The translations under genes and the position numbers were made by a program. The notes under the pieces were generated by a model. It did not search any database. It was given only the letters and a program-made list of their open reading frames with translations, and had not been told where the DNA came from. Positions 47,551 to 56,481 of a DNA stretch of 64,000 nucleotides are shown piece by piece. Origin of the DNA: Paenibacillus phytohabitans. GTDB lineage: Bacteria; Bacillota; Bacilli; Paenibacillales; Paenibacillaceae. The number at the start of each line of letters is the position of its first letter. Position 1 is the first letter of the stretch. The stretch is from positions 62,001-126,000 of the forward strand of contig NZ_WHOB01000018.1 of NCBI RefSeq assembly GCF_013141775.1. Direction: 5' to 3'.

Positions 47551-47607
47551 ACCAAACAACCTCCATCCACTGGCGTCATCGCCAATGGAATGGAGGTTGT
47601 TTTTGGT
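47551..47607 (+). terminator. Terminator after rqcH
   Basis: AACAACCTCCAT pairs with ATGGAGGTTGTT, followed by TTTT. It also faces the converging PHP gene. Confidence 0.85.
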
Positions 47608-47694
47608 ATTGCCGCCCTCTAATTTCATAGGGCAGGTATTTTCACAGGCTGCTGGCCCATCCTTAAGCGAATCGCTTACCATTCAGGTTCAGGC

Positions 47695-48594
47695 TCAGCT
47701 TCGGGCTGCCTTCAACTGCTCCAGCACAGCTGTGGATACATGGACACTGCCGATATCCCCGTGGAAAATCACGCCTTGCCGCGCCCCATGGAAATCCGAG
47801 CCGCCGGTGACCAGCAGGCCGAATTCCTCAGCCAGCGCAAGATAACGATCATGCTCCGCCGGACCATGATCGGAATGGTAGACCTCGATTCCGCGCAGAG
47901 CACCGGTCTCCAGGATCTTCCGCACCAGTTCATCATCCCCGTAAATGCCGGGATGGGCCAGCACCGCCGCGCCGCCCGCTTCCAGTATCCAGCGGCAGGC
48001 GGTTTCCGGCGTGATGCGCGGAGGCGATACATATGCCGCTGCACCTTCAGCCAGATATTTATCGAACGCATCCCGCATGTCCGCTGCTGCTCCCAGGCGC
48101 ACCAGCTCATCGGCAATATGCGGCCGGCCGACACTCTCATCCGGCTTCAGCTCCCGGCCCATGCCCGATAACACCTGCTCCATGCTGATCTCAATCCCCA
48201 GCCCGCGAAGCTTGTCTATTATTGCCTCATTTCGCCCCAGGCGGGTATTCCGCTGCTGTTCCAGCCGGGACAGGAACAGCTCCTGCTCTGTATCGATATA
48301 ATAGCCGAGCACGTGAATCTCTTTCCCTCCGGCCCGCGTACTGATCTCTACACCCGGAACCACCGTAATTCCCAGCCGCCTACCGGCTTCCAGCGCTTCT
48401 GCAATACCGCTTACGGTATCATGGTCGGTAATGGCTACCGCTGCCAGCCCTTTCTCATAAGCCAGACGCACATTCTCAGCCGGAGGCTGCATACCGTCAG
48501 AAGCCTGTGTGTGGCTATGCAGATCACATCTTCCCGGCGCGGGCCCCTCTCCGATTCCCTGCGTATGTTCACTGTCATTATTCTTATCTTCCAT
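47695..48594 (-). CDS. PHP-domain phosphoesterase (RNase AM-like)
   Basis: ATG 48594 follows GGAGGGGG. About 299 residues with metal motifs DLHSHTQASDG, ITDHDTVSG, HVLGYYID, VLAHPGI and GGSDFHGAR. This is the TrpH/YciV-type PHP family, whose E. coli member is a 3',5'-nucleoside bisphosphatase and 5'-3' exonuclease for short RNAs. The substrate is inferred from the family. A LysR gene lies immediately upstream on the same strand, 54 bp away. Confidence 0.85.
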   Translation of the reverse strand: MEDKNNDSEHTQGIGEGPAPGRCDLHSHTQASDGMQPPAENVRLAYEKGLAAVAITDHDTVSGIAEALEAGRRLGITVVPGVEISTRAGGKEIHVLGYYIDTEQELFLSRLEQQRNTRLGRNEAIIDKLRGLGIEISMEQVLSGMGRELKPDESVGRPHIADELVRLGAAADMRDAFDKYLAEGAAAYVSPPRITPETACRWILEAGGAAVLAHPGIYGDDELVRKILETGALRGIEVYHSDHGPAEHDRYLALAEEFGLLVTGGSDFHGARQGVIFHGDIGSVHVSTAVLEQLKAARS

Positions 48595-48648
48595 ATGAAT
48601 CCCCCTCCATTTCTGCAAGTGTATCTTGTCTGCGGCGTTCTTATTCAG

Positions 48649-49548
48649 CTATTGCCCGTCCGCATGCTGGCGCAGGAAGGTCAGGAACGTTACAGCCGAT
48701 ATCGGCAGCAGCGTCGACTTCAGATGAATCGCGTAGAACTGCCGTTTGAATGAGGCATCTGTGAGATTGACAATCTTCAGCAGTCCGAGCGCCACCTCAT
48801 GCTTAACCGATGATGTTGAAATAATCGTAATCCCAAGCCCGGCCTCCACAGCCGACTTCACTGCGCCTGTACTGCCCAGCTCCATCACAATCCGCATGGC
48901 ACCGGGATCAAGTCCCTTCGCTACCAGCTGCTCTTCCATCACCCGCCGGGTCCCTGAGCCCTGCTCACGCAGCACGAACGGATAGCCGAGCGCATCACTT
49001 AGGCTAACTTCAGCCTGGTCCGCCAGCGGATGACCCTGCGGAACGATCAGCTTGAGCTCATCGCCCATAACGGGCTCGATGACCATATCCGGATGGGACA
49101 CCGGCGCTTCGATCAGCCCGAAGTTCAGCTGGTGTTTGTTAATCTCCTCCATAATCTGCGTGGTGTTCATCACCTTCATCATGATTGAGATGTTCGGGTA
49201 TTCCCTGCCGAAGGGGCCGAGGAGGCGCGGAAGCACATATTCGCCGATCGTCAGGCTTGCGCCCAGCTGCAGCCGGCCCTCCAGCATATGGGTGAAGGCT
49301 GACATCGCCTGATCCGTCTCCCGCATCAGCTGCATACTGCGCAGCGCGAATGGCATCAGCGTGCGGCCGGCTTCGGAGAGCATTATTTTTTTAGTCGACC
49401 GGTCAAACAGCTTGGCTCCGAAATAATCCTCCAGCGCCTGAATCTGCATCGTCACTGCGGGCTGTGTCATATGCAGCGTCAGTGCCGCCGCCGAGAAGCT
49501 GCCCCGTTCGGATACGGTATAAAAAATATGTAGCTGGTGAAAGTTCAT
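48649..49548 (-). CDS. LysR-family transcriptional regulator
   Basis: ATG 49548 follows AAAAGGAG. The 299-residue regulator has the N-terminal winged HTH (NFHQLHIFYTVSERGSFSAAALTLHMTQPAVTMQ) and a C-terminal LysR sensor domain (LKLIVPQGHPLA; FVLREQGSGTRRVMEE). The latter pattern is seen in CysL/CbbR-like members, so a sulfur or carbon metabolism signal is possible but unproven. It may control the PHP gene downstream. Confidence 0.9.
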   Translation of the reverse strand: MNFHQLHIFYTVSERGSFSAAALTLHMTQPAVTMQIQALEDYFGAKLFDRSTKKIMLSEAGRTLMPFALRSMQLMRETDQAMSAFTHMLEGRLQLGASLTIGEYVLPRLLGPFGREYPNISIMMKVMNTTQIMEEINKHQLNFGLIEAPVSHPDMVIEPVMGDELKLIVPQGHPLADQAEVSLSDALGYPFVLREQGSGTRRVMEEQLVAKGLDPGAMRIVMELGSTGAVKSAVEAGLGITIISTSSVKHEVALGLLKIVNLTDASFKRQFYAIHLKSTLLPISAVTFLTFLRQHADGQ

Positions 49549-49668
49549 GCTTTTCTGACTCCTTTTCAAAATAACCACTCAAAGTGGCGATTTGCTTCGA
49601 ATGAATGGCAATTCTTCAAAAAAGGGCACGCAGCCATAAGCCGCATGCCTTCGTTGCCATACTCTCTT

Positions 49669-50106
49669 CTACTTGCGTCTGCGGCGCTTCTTCATCAGCT
49701 TCATGCGGCGGGAGTGGCGCAGCCACGAATAGTATTTCTTGAGATCCCGCAGCTGGGGAGTCGCCGAAATCCGGCCGAGAAACGACACCACCACCATGAC
49801 GTACAGCGGCTCACCGGAGAGCGTGGTTACGCCCTCAAGCTGCCTGAAATCGACCACAATCACCGTATCATCGTCGATCAGATAGGCATTATACTCACTG
49901 TGCGAATAGGGTCTAACCCTGTTCTGCTTCAAGCATTGCCAGATCCATGCCGTCACTTCGCCGTTCCCGTTATTCTCCTCAGCGACCCGGTCTGCATAGC
50001 GGCTCTTCGCATGCTGGGTAAGCACGATATCGGCAATCCCGTAGTTATTCAGCACGATATGGAAGGGCTCATACGCCCCCCACCATTCCATCCCCTTGCC
50101 ATGCAT
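49669..50106 (-). CDS. Uncharacterised protein with a basic C-terminal tail
   Basis: I use ATG 50106, 10 bases after GGAG; two in-frame ATGs lie close upstream (50112 and 50157). About 145 residues. A first half carries IVLTQHAKSRYADRVAEENNG, a middle reads NAYLIDDDTVIVVDFRQLEG and then YVMVVVSFLGR, and the protein ends in a strongly basic run (RRMKLMKKRRRR). The HAK-R...R and beta-strand order recalls DUF4258/RelE-like folds, but I do not claim that family. It is single, between a LysR gene and the GGDEF gene. Confidence 0.6.
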   Translation of the reverse strand: MHGKGMEWWGAYEPFHIVLNNYGIADIVLTQHAKSRYADRVAEENNGNGEVTAWIWQCLKQNRVRPYSHSEYNAYLIDDDTVIVVDFRQLEGVTTLSGEPLYVMVVVSFLGRISATPQLRDLKKYYSWLRHSRRMKLMKKRRRRK

Positions 50107-50223
50107 TGTCATCACACTCCACGTAAAAGGGTCTTGGCATGCTCTTATTGTTGTCAATCTTACCGCATTGATGTCTGTTGTTCAAGCATTCCGCCCTCCC
50201 TGTGAAGTGTACAGGCGTGAGTC

Positions 50224-51192
50224 TTAGTGTCCGATCTTGTGCAGGCTGATATCGCTGTCATCGACATAGCTGCTGCCTTTGATCATTTTGCAGCTTTTTT
50301 TGAAGCGGGCCGCTTCTTCGGACAGATCCTCAACCGAAGCGAATCTGCGGCTGCGGTTGGTTACAACGGCGATGGAGATCGAGACCAGCGGAATCTCCTC
50401 CATCCGTCCTGAACGGCTCTCGGTCAGCACAAACTGCTGGGCCAGATGCCCGGCATGATAGAAATCTTGTACCACCATATCGAACGCCCTGATGATGCTC
50501 CTGCAGCACTCCTCATATTGATAATGGCTGATGAAGATAATAAAGTCATCCCCGCCGATATGTCCCAAAAAACCGTCCAGACGCAGCGCCTCATGCTTCA
50601 GAAGCTCAGCCGTAGCCTGAATCATCCGGTCGCCTTCTTTGAACCCGTATGTATCGTTGTAGGCCTTAAAGTGATCCAGATCAATGTAAAGAACACTGAA
50701 CTGCTCCTGCAGCAGCGATTTAACCATCCACTCTGTAATACTGACATTGCCCGGCAGTCCCGTTAACGGGTTCAGAAAGCTGGCTGCCACCGCCTGAATT
50801 TCCGCAAAATTAAGCAGCAGATCCCGCACGCTCACCGCTCCGAACAATGCGTTTCCGTGGGTGACGATCACATAGTCATACAGATTCTCTTCGTTCCTGG
50901 CCATAGCCAGCCTGCTCACCTCAATGATCGGCGTCTTATAATCCACCACAAGCGGATTTTTATCCATCACCAGCTCCACGGATCTGCCCATATACAGAGT
51001 ATAACCATACAGCGTACCGATCTGCTGATAAAAACGGATTCTCATGATGAGCGCTACCGTACAGCCATTCTCAGTTACTGCTACGCCCTGGAGCTGTGGA
51101 TTCTTTTTGAAAATCTGATCTACATACTCACATTTGTGGTGGATCGTAATTTCCGGAATCTGTTCGGCGATTTCACCAATTTGAAGAAACAT
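50224..51192 (-). CDS. GGDEF-domain diguanylate cyclase-like protein with N-terminal CBS-like region
   Basis: 322 residues. The first 130 or so (EITIHHKCEYVDQIFKKN; GAVSVRDLLLNFAE) look like a pair of CBS-type repeats. The GGDEF domain begins NPLTGLPGN and holds the signature as GGDDF (about 213-217) with DLDHFKAYND before it. GGDxF variants can be catalytic; the Asp for Glu change makes activity uncertain. No RxxD inhibitory site precedes it. The start overlaps the EAL-gene end by 20 bp; ribosome binding site GAGGAGGG lies in the EAL gene. Confidence 0.88.
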   Translation of the reverse strand: MFLQIGEIAEQIPEITIHHKCEYVDQIFKKNPQLQGVAVTENGCTVALIMRIRFYQQIGTLYGYTLYMGRSVELVMDKNPLVVDYKTPIIEVSRLAMARNEENLYDYVIVTHGNALFGAVSVRDLLLNFAEIQAVAASFLNPLTGLPGNVSITEWMVKSLLQEQFSVLYIDLDHFKAYNDTYGFKEGDRMIQATAELLKHEALRLDGFLGHIGGDDFIIFISHYQYEECCRSIIRAFDMVVQDFYHAGHLAQQFVLTESRSGRMEEIPLVSISIAVVTNRSRRFASVEDLSEEAARFKKSCKMIKGSSYVDDSDISLHKIGH

Positions 51193-52081
51193 GCCTATAC
51201 CCTCCTCTTACTGGAAACGGCAGTGCCGAAGACGGGAATCCTCCATGCTCAGGCAGATGGGCCGGTCTTCCAAGCGCATAACCTTGACCAAACTCCACTC
51301 CCGCCATCTGCAAAAAAAGCAGCTCCTGCGCCGTCTCGATGCCTTCGGCAATCACCCGGGTAGACGAGCGCTCCGCGTATTCCCGGACCAGCTCCAGCAG
51401 CTCCTGCTGTTCCCTGCTGCTGTGAATCCCGCGGATCAGCGACTTGTCCAGCTTAATGAACTCCGGCTTCAGGTAGACTAGCGTCTTGAGACTATTGTAG
51501 CCGGAGCCGGCATCGTCCACCGCAATTCTGAAGCCCTGTTCGCGATAATGGGACAACACTTTCTCGAATCCGATATAATCCTGCACGGCCTGACGTTCCG
51601 TCAGCTCAAACACTACACGCTCTGGCGCAAGCCCCAGCTCCTTCAGGAGGGTAAGGGTTTCACCGCTTTTGTGGCGGGAATCATTCAGCACCCCCGGATG
51701 CACATTAACAAAAACCAGCTTATCACCCGCAGCATCCGCCCCGGGCAGCCTTTCCATATAACGGGACAAGGACATTCTCCGGCAATACTGCTCGAATCTG
51801 AACATCTGCTCTGTCCTTCCGGCAAAATCATAGAAATGCTCGGTGCTCGGGAACTGCGGGGAACTGGGCGGACGGTTCAGCACTTCATGTCCGATCGTTG
51901 TCCCGCTCCGCAGATGCAGAATCGGCTGAAAGTATGTATCCAGCATCTCCTTATCCATAATATCAAGCAGCATCGATAATCTGCCCAGCTCCCTGGCTTC
52001 TTCCCTGAATCTTCCGCTCAGATGCTGAAAGTATTGCGGCAGCGCCGCCAGCTTGCGGGACAGTGTCCCTGATTTATTCAT
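51173..52081 (-). CDS. EAL-domain c-di-GMP phosphodiesterase-like protein
   Basis: 302 residues. The EAL motif reads EVLNRP in place of EALxR, followed by FVNVHPGVL, VFELTERQ, IAVDDAGSGYNSL, FIKLDKSLI, VIAEGIETAQE and the Q in FGQGYALGRP. All metal-binding and catalytic positions are present, so an active phosphodiesterase is plausible. The short N-terminal part has no recognised sensor. It is upstream of and overlaps the GGDEF gene, which places making and breaking of c-di-GMP in one operon. Confidence 0.9.
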   Translation of the reverse strand: MNKSGTLSRKLAALPQYFQHLSGRFREEARELGRLSMLLDIMDKEMLDTYFQPILHLRSGTTIGHEVLNRPPSSPQFPSTEHFYDFAGRTEQMFRFEQYCRRMSLSRYMERLPGADAAGDKLVFVNVHPGVLNDSRHKSGETLTLLKELGLAPERVVFELTERQAVQDYIGFEKVLSHYREQGFRIAVDDAGSGYNSLKTLVYLKPEFIKLDKSLIRGIHSSREQQELLELVREYAERSSTRVIAEGIETAQELLFLQMAGVEFGQGYALGRPAHLPEHGGFPSSALPFPVRGGYRHVSSNW

Positions 52082-52316
52082 TTTATCACCTGTATGTTTT
52101 CTTCGTGAATTTTGTCACCCTCTCTCCAGCATAGTCCGGAAGTATTAAGCAGGTATAAACTATGGGCGGCAGTCAACGGTTTCCGGCACTAATTTAGGAC
52201 AGGCCCGGATTGGTATAGCGTCAGATTCACACTAGTAAAAATCACTTAGGCAAAACGCCTGCTGAGGTTCTGCAGTGATCCGGTTATGGTATATGCCTAG
52301 AGTATCCGGTATGCTT

Positions 52317-52386
52317 AATTGTACTTTGTACAACTAAATCCTCTGATTCTCAACCCGCTCTCTGTTTAGTTGTATTTCGTGCAATT
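52317..52386. repeat. 70-bp inverted-repeat element A
   Basis: Left arm AATTGTACTTTGTACAACTA (52317-52336) matches the reverse complement of the right arm AATTGCACGAAATACAACTA (52367-52386); the match is broken mainly in the central four bases. The loop is about 30 bp and non-coding. Confidence 0.75.
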
Positions 52387-52428
52387 AAAGTGGCTATAGC
52401 AGAAGGTTTCCACCGATTCTGGCAGATT

Positions 52429-52500
52429 TAGTTGTACAGAATACAGTTATACGGAGCAAACATATCTATTCGCGGTTTTTAACTGTACAAAATACAACTA
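52429..52500. repeat. 72-bp inverted-repeat element B
   Basis: Left arm TAGTTGTA-N5-TACAGTTA (52429-52449) and the reverse complement of the right arm, TAGTTGTA-N5-TACAGTTA (52480-52500), are identical outside the central five bases. It sits 42 bp from element A. Confidence 0.75.
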
Positions 52501-52688
52501 TCACTGATTATCCAATTGAAACTGGATACACAAATTACTCCATTAAATGAGCTGTTGTATTAACCGGAACATATTCAAGGTATTTCCGGGTACAGCAAAT
52601 AACCTCAGGCCCGCATTGGCGGAAGGAGGTTAGGTTAGAAACACAAAGAGTATGAGACTTATAGGATGCGTTAGAATTAAAGCCTCAG

Positions 52689-53399
52689 TTACAGCTCCAG
52701 GCTGACTCCGCTCATTCTGAGCTCCAGCATCCTGGCGATTAGGCTGCCCAGATGAGCTCCGGCCTCAACCGGAGGAGTGCCTCCCTGATGAATGTTGGAT
52801 AGAACCATCCGCTGGGAATCTGTCATTCCTGAACGCGGCCTGTAGCCAAGATAAGCACTCATGGACCGGGAGGTGATCAGTCCCGGACGTTCTCCGATCA
52901 GCATTACAATCACTTCGGGCTCCAGAATATCGCCAATAGCATTCATACAGCCGACCCTGGCCTTCCGCACAAAAAACGGTGTCCCCGCAGTAAGCCCTTG
53001 AACTGCCAGAGAGTCCAGCAGCGCCGGATAAATATCCCGCAGGTTGCTCTCAATGGCATCGGCACTTAGTCCGTCTGACACCACAATCTGCACCTGCGGA
53101 GCCTGGATACAGCGCTCCCGCAGAAGCCGGATACTGCTCTCCGGCAGCTGCCGGCCCAGATCCGGCCGTTTCAGGTACAGCTCCTTGTCCGTCACCTCTG
53201 AGTCAACTGCAAACAGCTCCAGCTCATCCAGCAAGGTGCTGCTGACGCTGCCGTATACTGAATCGACTGCAGCCGCATGATCCAGGCGCAGCTGCAGCTG
53301 CTCACGGGTCGTCGGCCGTGTTCCTGCCCGGCCTGTGCCGATCCGCGCCGGTGTAGCCTTACGCAATCTTTCCATTCCCTCCGGATCGTGGAATACCAT
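52689..53399 (-). CDS. eutC: Ethanolamine ammonia-lyase light chain
   Basis: 236 residues: TPARIGTGRAGTRPTTREQL near the start, then IVVSDGLSADAIESN and LIGERPGLITSRSMSAYLGY, which form the adenosylcobalamin-binding side of the enzyme, and the end HLGSLIARMLELRMSGVSLE. With EutB it converts ethanolamine to acetaldehyde and ammonia. TGAAGGAGG precedes the ATG, 21 bp after eutB. Confidence 0.96.
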   Translation of the reverse strand: MVFHDPEGMERLRKATPARIGTGRAGTRPTTREQLQLRLDHAAAVDSVYGSVSSTLLDELELFAVDSEVTDKELYLKRPDLGRQLPESSIRLLRERCIQAPQVQIVVSDGLSADAIESNLRDIYPALLDSLAVQGLTAGTPFFVRKARVGCMNAIGDILEPEVIVMLIGERPGLITSRSMSAYLGYRPRSGMTDSQRMVLSNIHQGGTPPVEAGAHLGSLIARMLELRMSGVSLEL

Positions 53400-53419
53400 G
53401 CTTGCTCCTCCTTCATTGT

Positions 53420-54775
53420 TTAGATGAACCGCGTCGGATCACCGGCAAGTGCAGTCAGTCGGCCATTCTTCAGGATACCCATTTTTTCCGCCCAAGCTGA
53501 GAACTCTGCCCCCGGCTGCAGACGCAGCAGCTCCCGTACAGTAGCAATATCATGAAAGCTGGTCGACTGGTAATTCAGCATGCAGTCATCCGCCATCGGA
53601 ACCCCGATGAAGAAGTTTACTCCGGCGGCCGCCAGGAGGACAGCTAAGTTATCCATGTCATTCTGGTCTGCCTTCATGTGGTTCGTATAACAGACATCCA
53701 CACCCATCGGGAGTCCCTGGATCTTGCCCATGAAATGGTCCTCAAGCCCGGCCCGGATTACCTGCTTGCTGTCATACAGGTACTCGGGTCCGATAAAACC
53801 GACGACGGTGTTCACCAGAAACGGCTTGAACGCTTTGGCCAGTCCATAGCAGCGGGATTCCAGTGTCAGCTGGTCCACACCGTGATGACCGCCCGCTGAC
53901 AGCTCAGACCCTTGCCCCGTCTCGAAATACCAGCGGTTCTCCCCGCTGGCCGTGCCGGACTCCCGGATCAGCTGATCCGCCTCCTGCAGCAGCCGCAGAT
54001 CAATCCCGAAGGATTGGTTGCCGCTCTGTGTACCGGCAAGACTCTGGAAGATCAGATCCGCCGGAGCCCCCTTGGATATCGCTCTCATCTGGGTGGTCAC
54101 ATGGGCAAGCACACTGTTCTGCGTCGGTATGCCCCATCTGTGAATGACCTCTTTGGTTTCGTGGAGGAGGCGGATAATATTGTCTGTTGTATCAATGACA
54201 GGATTGATACCGATTACCGCATCCCCGATTCCGTAGCTCAACGCTTCATAGATTGAGGCCTTCATCCCCAGCGGATCATCCGTAGGATGATTGGGCTGGG
54301 CCCGGCTCCCGAGCCGGCCGCGTTCTCCCAGCGTAGTATTGCAGCGGGTAATCACTTCACACTTGGCCGCGGCCTGGATCAGATCCAGATTGGACATCAG
54401 CTTGGCAGCCGCAGCAGCCATCTCACTATTCAGGCCACTGCCGATCCGGCGCAACTCACTCTCAGAGGCAGCAAGCAGCTGTTCTCTCAGCTCTCCAACC
54501 GTCCAGCTGCGGATCGTTTCGTAGACCGTTTCATCGACTCCCTCTTCGATCACTCTGGACACCTCGTCCGTCTCGGGCGGCAGCAGCGGGTGGCTGCGGA
54601 TATCCGCCAGCGTCAAATCGGCCAGTACAAGCTTGGCTGCCATCCGTTCGCGGTCGTCCGCTGCAGCGATTCCGGCAAGCTGGTCCCCGGACTTTTCTTC
54701 ATTCGCTTTGGCGAACAGCTCCTTCAGATCATGAAACAGATAGCTCTCGCCAAGCAGGGAGACTGTCAGCTTCAT
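53420..54775 (-). CDS. eutB: Ethanolamine ammonia-lyase heavy chain
   Basis: 451-residue TIM-barrel catalytic subunit, with the conserved stretches CNTTLGERGRLGSRAQPNHPTDD, SIYEALSYGIGDAVIGINPV, NSVLAHVTTQMRAI, FETGQGSELSAGGHHGVDQ and GLPMGVDVCYTNHM. It binds ethanolamine and the adenosyl radical. A start with GGAAGTG lies right behind eutA. Confidence 0.97.
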   Translation of the reverse strand: MKLTVSLLGESYLFHDLKELFAKANEEKSGDQLAGIAAADDRERMAAKLVLADLTLADIRSHPLLPPETDEVSRVIEEGVDETVYETIRSWTVGELREQLLAASESELRRIGSGLNSEMAAAAAKLMSNLDLIQAAAKCEVITRCNTTLGERGRLGSRAQPNHPTDDPLGMKASIYEALSYGIGDAVIGINPVIDTTDNIIRLLHETKEVIHRWGIPTQNSVLAHVTTQMRAISKGAPADLIFQSLAGTQSGNQSFGIDLRLLQEADQLIRESGTASGENRWYFETGQGSELSAGGHHGVDQLTLESRCYGLAKAFKPFLVNTVVGFIGPEYLYDSKQVIRAGLEDHFMGKIQGLPMGVDVCYTNHMKADQNDMDNLAVLLAAAGVNFFIGVPMADDCMLNYQSTSFHDIATVRELLRLQPGAEFSAWAEKMGILKNGRLTALAGDPTRFI

Positions 54776-54796
54776 CGGTTATCACTTCCTTTGCGC

Positions 54797-56275
54797 CTAA
54801 TTTGTTGAATTGAAAACCAGGGTCTTGACGGCAACCGGTATATAATTCCCGTCCGCCGGGATTCCAATGTCAATATAATCGCCATGCGCCACAGTAATCT
54901 GGTCCAGACAGACGCAGGCTTGCCGGCCTTGGGATAGCAGATAGATACAATTGCCCAAAGCTTTGGCAATGTCATTCTCACAGATCAGGATGCAAAGCTT
55001 CAGCTTATACTTCCGGGAACACCCGGTCACTGCTTCAGCAATCCGGCGTAACACAGCATAGGAACAGTGGGTGATTTCCGGGATGGCGATTGCAAACTGC
55101 ATTGCTTCCGGTTCAATTGAACCGTGCCTTATGGCTCCCGCAGCAAAAGCGGCTTGTATAGAGGCTAAAACCTCATCCGGCTGTTCAACGTCCTGGGCCT
55201 GTACAGGCCAGACCAGCTCTATAACGGGAATATTCCGCAGCGGCAGCAGGTTGGGGTCTGCATAAACCGTTGAGCCGCTGAGCTGCAGGGTATGAACACC
55301 GGCACCAATTACTGTAGCCCGCTGCGCTCCCGGAGCGGCCTGCAGCTTCACCGGGTAGTGTCCGGCTGTCTTTTTAATGGCATGAGCCAGCAGCGGCCCG
55401 ATATCCCCATATCTTGCAGTCTCCGCGATATTGCGGGGAGCGGCCTGCTCCATTAATGCACCCACACCCCCGGAGATCCAAAGCTCCGTAACTGTAGTCT
55501 CTTTTGCAAATGCAGCCGGAAGGTCCTGGTGACCATAGATTAATGGACAGGCTTGCGGATCACTGCCCTTAAGCAGGACCTCCAGCAGCAGTTCACTCCA
55601 TCTCCGGGTGACCTCCTGCAGCACAGGCCAATCCGCCTGCTCCCCCTCTTGCAGCCACAGCCCTTCCCGGTTCAGCCATTGCCGGGCTGCGGGATATATT
55701 TTCGCTACGGTTCCAGCCTTATCCAGCATGATCAGCCGGCCGCCGATATGAAAGTTCAAGGTTCCTATGCAACTTCCGCTATTGAAATATGCCGCGTTTG
55801 CCGTACCGCCTCCGATATCCACATTGACTATCGTCCCCGCCGCTCTTTGCGAATGAGCTTCCGCTCCAGCGCCTTTGCCTGCAAGGACAGCCTCCAGATC
55901 CCCGCCTGCCTGGGCAACCACGAACTCTCCCGACTCCCCCGCCAGCTGATGGAGGATGGAATCCGCGTTCGATCTTACCGCCGTTTCTCCAGTAATAATG
56001 ACAGCCCCCGTATCTACCTCCTCAGGCTTCAGTGCCGCGCTGTGGTACTCTGCCGACAGGATCTGCTGTAGCGCCGGAAGATCGATTTGCGATTCGCCTA
56101 TCAGCGGTGTTAGATGCATCGGGCTCTCATAGATAATATTCCGCTCCGTGATTTGATATTGCGGCAGCATGGACAGACCATATCTCCGTCCGACCGTAAG
56201 TCTGCTGAAGACTATTTTAGTCGTACTAGTTCCAATATCAATTCCGACACTGGTGATCTCGCGCTTCGGTTCTAT
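54797..56275 (-). CDS. eutA: Ethanolamine ammonia-lyase reactivating factor
   Basis: This ASKHA-fold ATPase opens EPKREITSVGIDIGTSTTKI and holds a second phosphate loop in VNVDIGGGTANAAYF. It exchanges damaged cobalamin on EutBC. I place the start at an AUA (56275) seven bases after a perfect GGGAGG, because it gives the usual family N-terminus. The only canonical alternatives are TTGs up to 42 bp upstream without a ribosome binding site. If the AUA is not used, the protein gains up to 14 residues (506 in all). It is first of eutA-eutB-eutC. Confidence 0.9.
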   Translation of the reverse strand: MEPKREITSVGIDIGTSTTKIVFSRLTVGRRYGLSMLPQYQITERNIIYESPMHLTPLIGESQIDLPALQQILSAEYHSAALKPEEVDTGAVIITGETAVRSNADSILHQLAGESGEFVVAQAGGDLEAVLAGKGAGAEAHSQRAAGTIVNVDIGGGTANAAYFNSGSCIGTLNFHIGGRLIMLDKAGTVAKIYPAARQWLNREGLWLQEGEQADWPVLQEVTRRWSELLLEVLLKGSDPQACPLIYGHQDLPAAFAKETTVTELWISGGVGALMEQAAPRNIAETARYGDIGPLLAHAIKKTAGHYPVKLQAAPGAQRATVIGAGVHTLQLSGSTVYADPNLLPLRNIPVIELVWPVQAQDVEQPDEVLASIQAAFAAGAIRHGSIEPEAMQFAIAIPEITHCSYAVLRRIAEAVTGCSRKYKLKLCILICENDIAKALGNCIYLLSQGRQACVCLDQITVAHGDYIDIGIPADGNYIPVAVKTLVFNSTN

Positions 56276-56322
56276 GCCGTTCCCTCCCGCCTGCTGCAGT
56301 GCCAAAATAAATGCCAAAGTAT

Positions 56323-56378
56323 AAAAAAAGACGCCTTATCAGCCTTGCATCGCTCTGCCATGCGTGCCTATTACGTCT
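56323..56378 (-). promoter_or_regulatory. Possible attenuator in the eut leader
   Basis: On the minus strand AGACG (56374-56378) can pair with CGTCT (56329-56333), which is followed by seven T, enclosing an inner GCAT/ATGC stem. This would act before the eutA start. The outer stem is only 5 bp, so the call is tentative. Confidence 0.35.
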
Positions 56379-56401
56379 GCGCCCTCTGTTGAACTCGTTG
56401 C

Positions 56402-56429
56402 GTTGTATTTATTGTGTTGTATTTATTGT
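56402..56429. repeat. 14-bp perfect tandem repeat in the eut leader
   Basis: GTTGTATTTATTGT occurs twice head to tail. The motif resembles the arm core of the inverted-repeat elements (GTTGTAT). Confidence 0.8.
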
Positions 56430-56481
56430 ATAGATCTATTGCAGATAATCCCAGTAGGATCAGCTTGCTTTCCTTGAGGAT

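Larger units (their letters stand above)
52082..52688. other. Intergenic region of 607 bp with two hairpin elements
   Basis: Apart from inverted-repeat elements A and B, I see no gene, promoter or RNA gene here. It separates the c-di-GMP pair from the eut operon. Confidence 0.6.

Noticed and set aside
52315..52501. CRISPR array
   Set aside because: The repeats are inverted pairs of differing sequence, not uniform direct repeats with spacers, and no cas genes are near.
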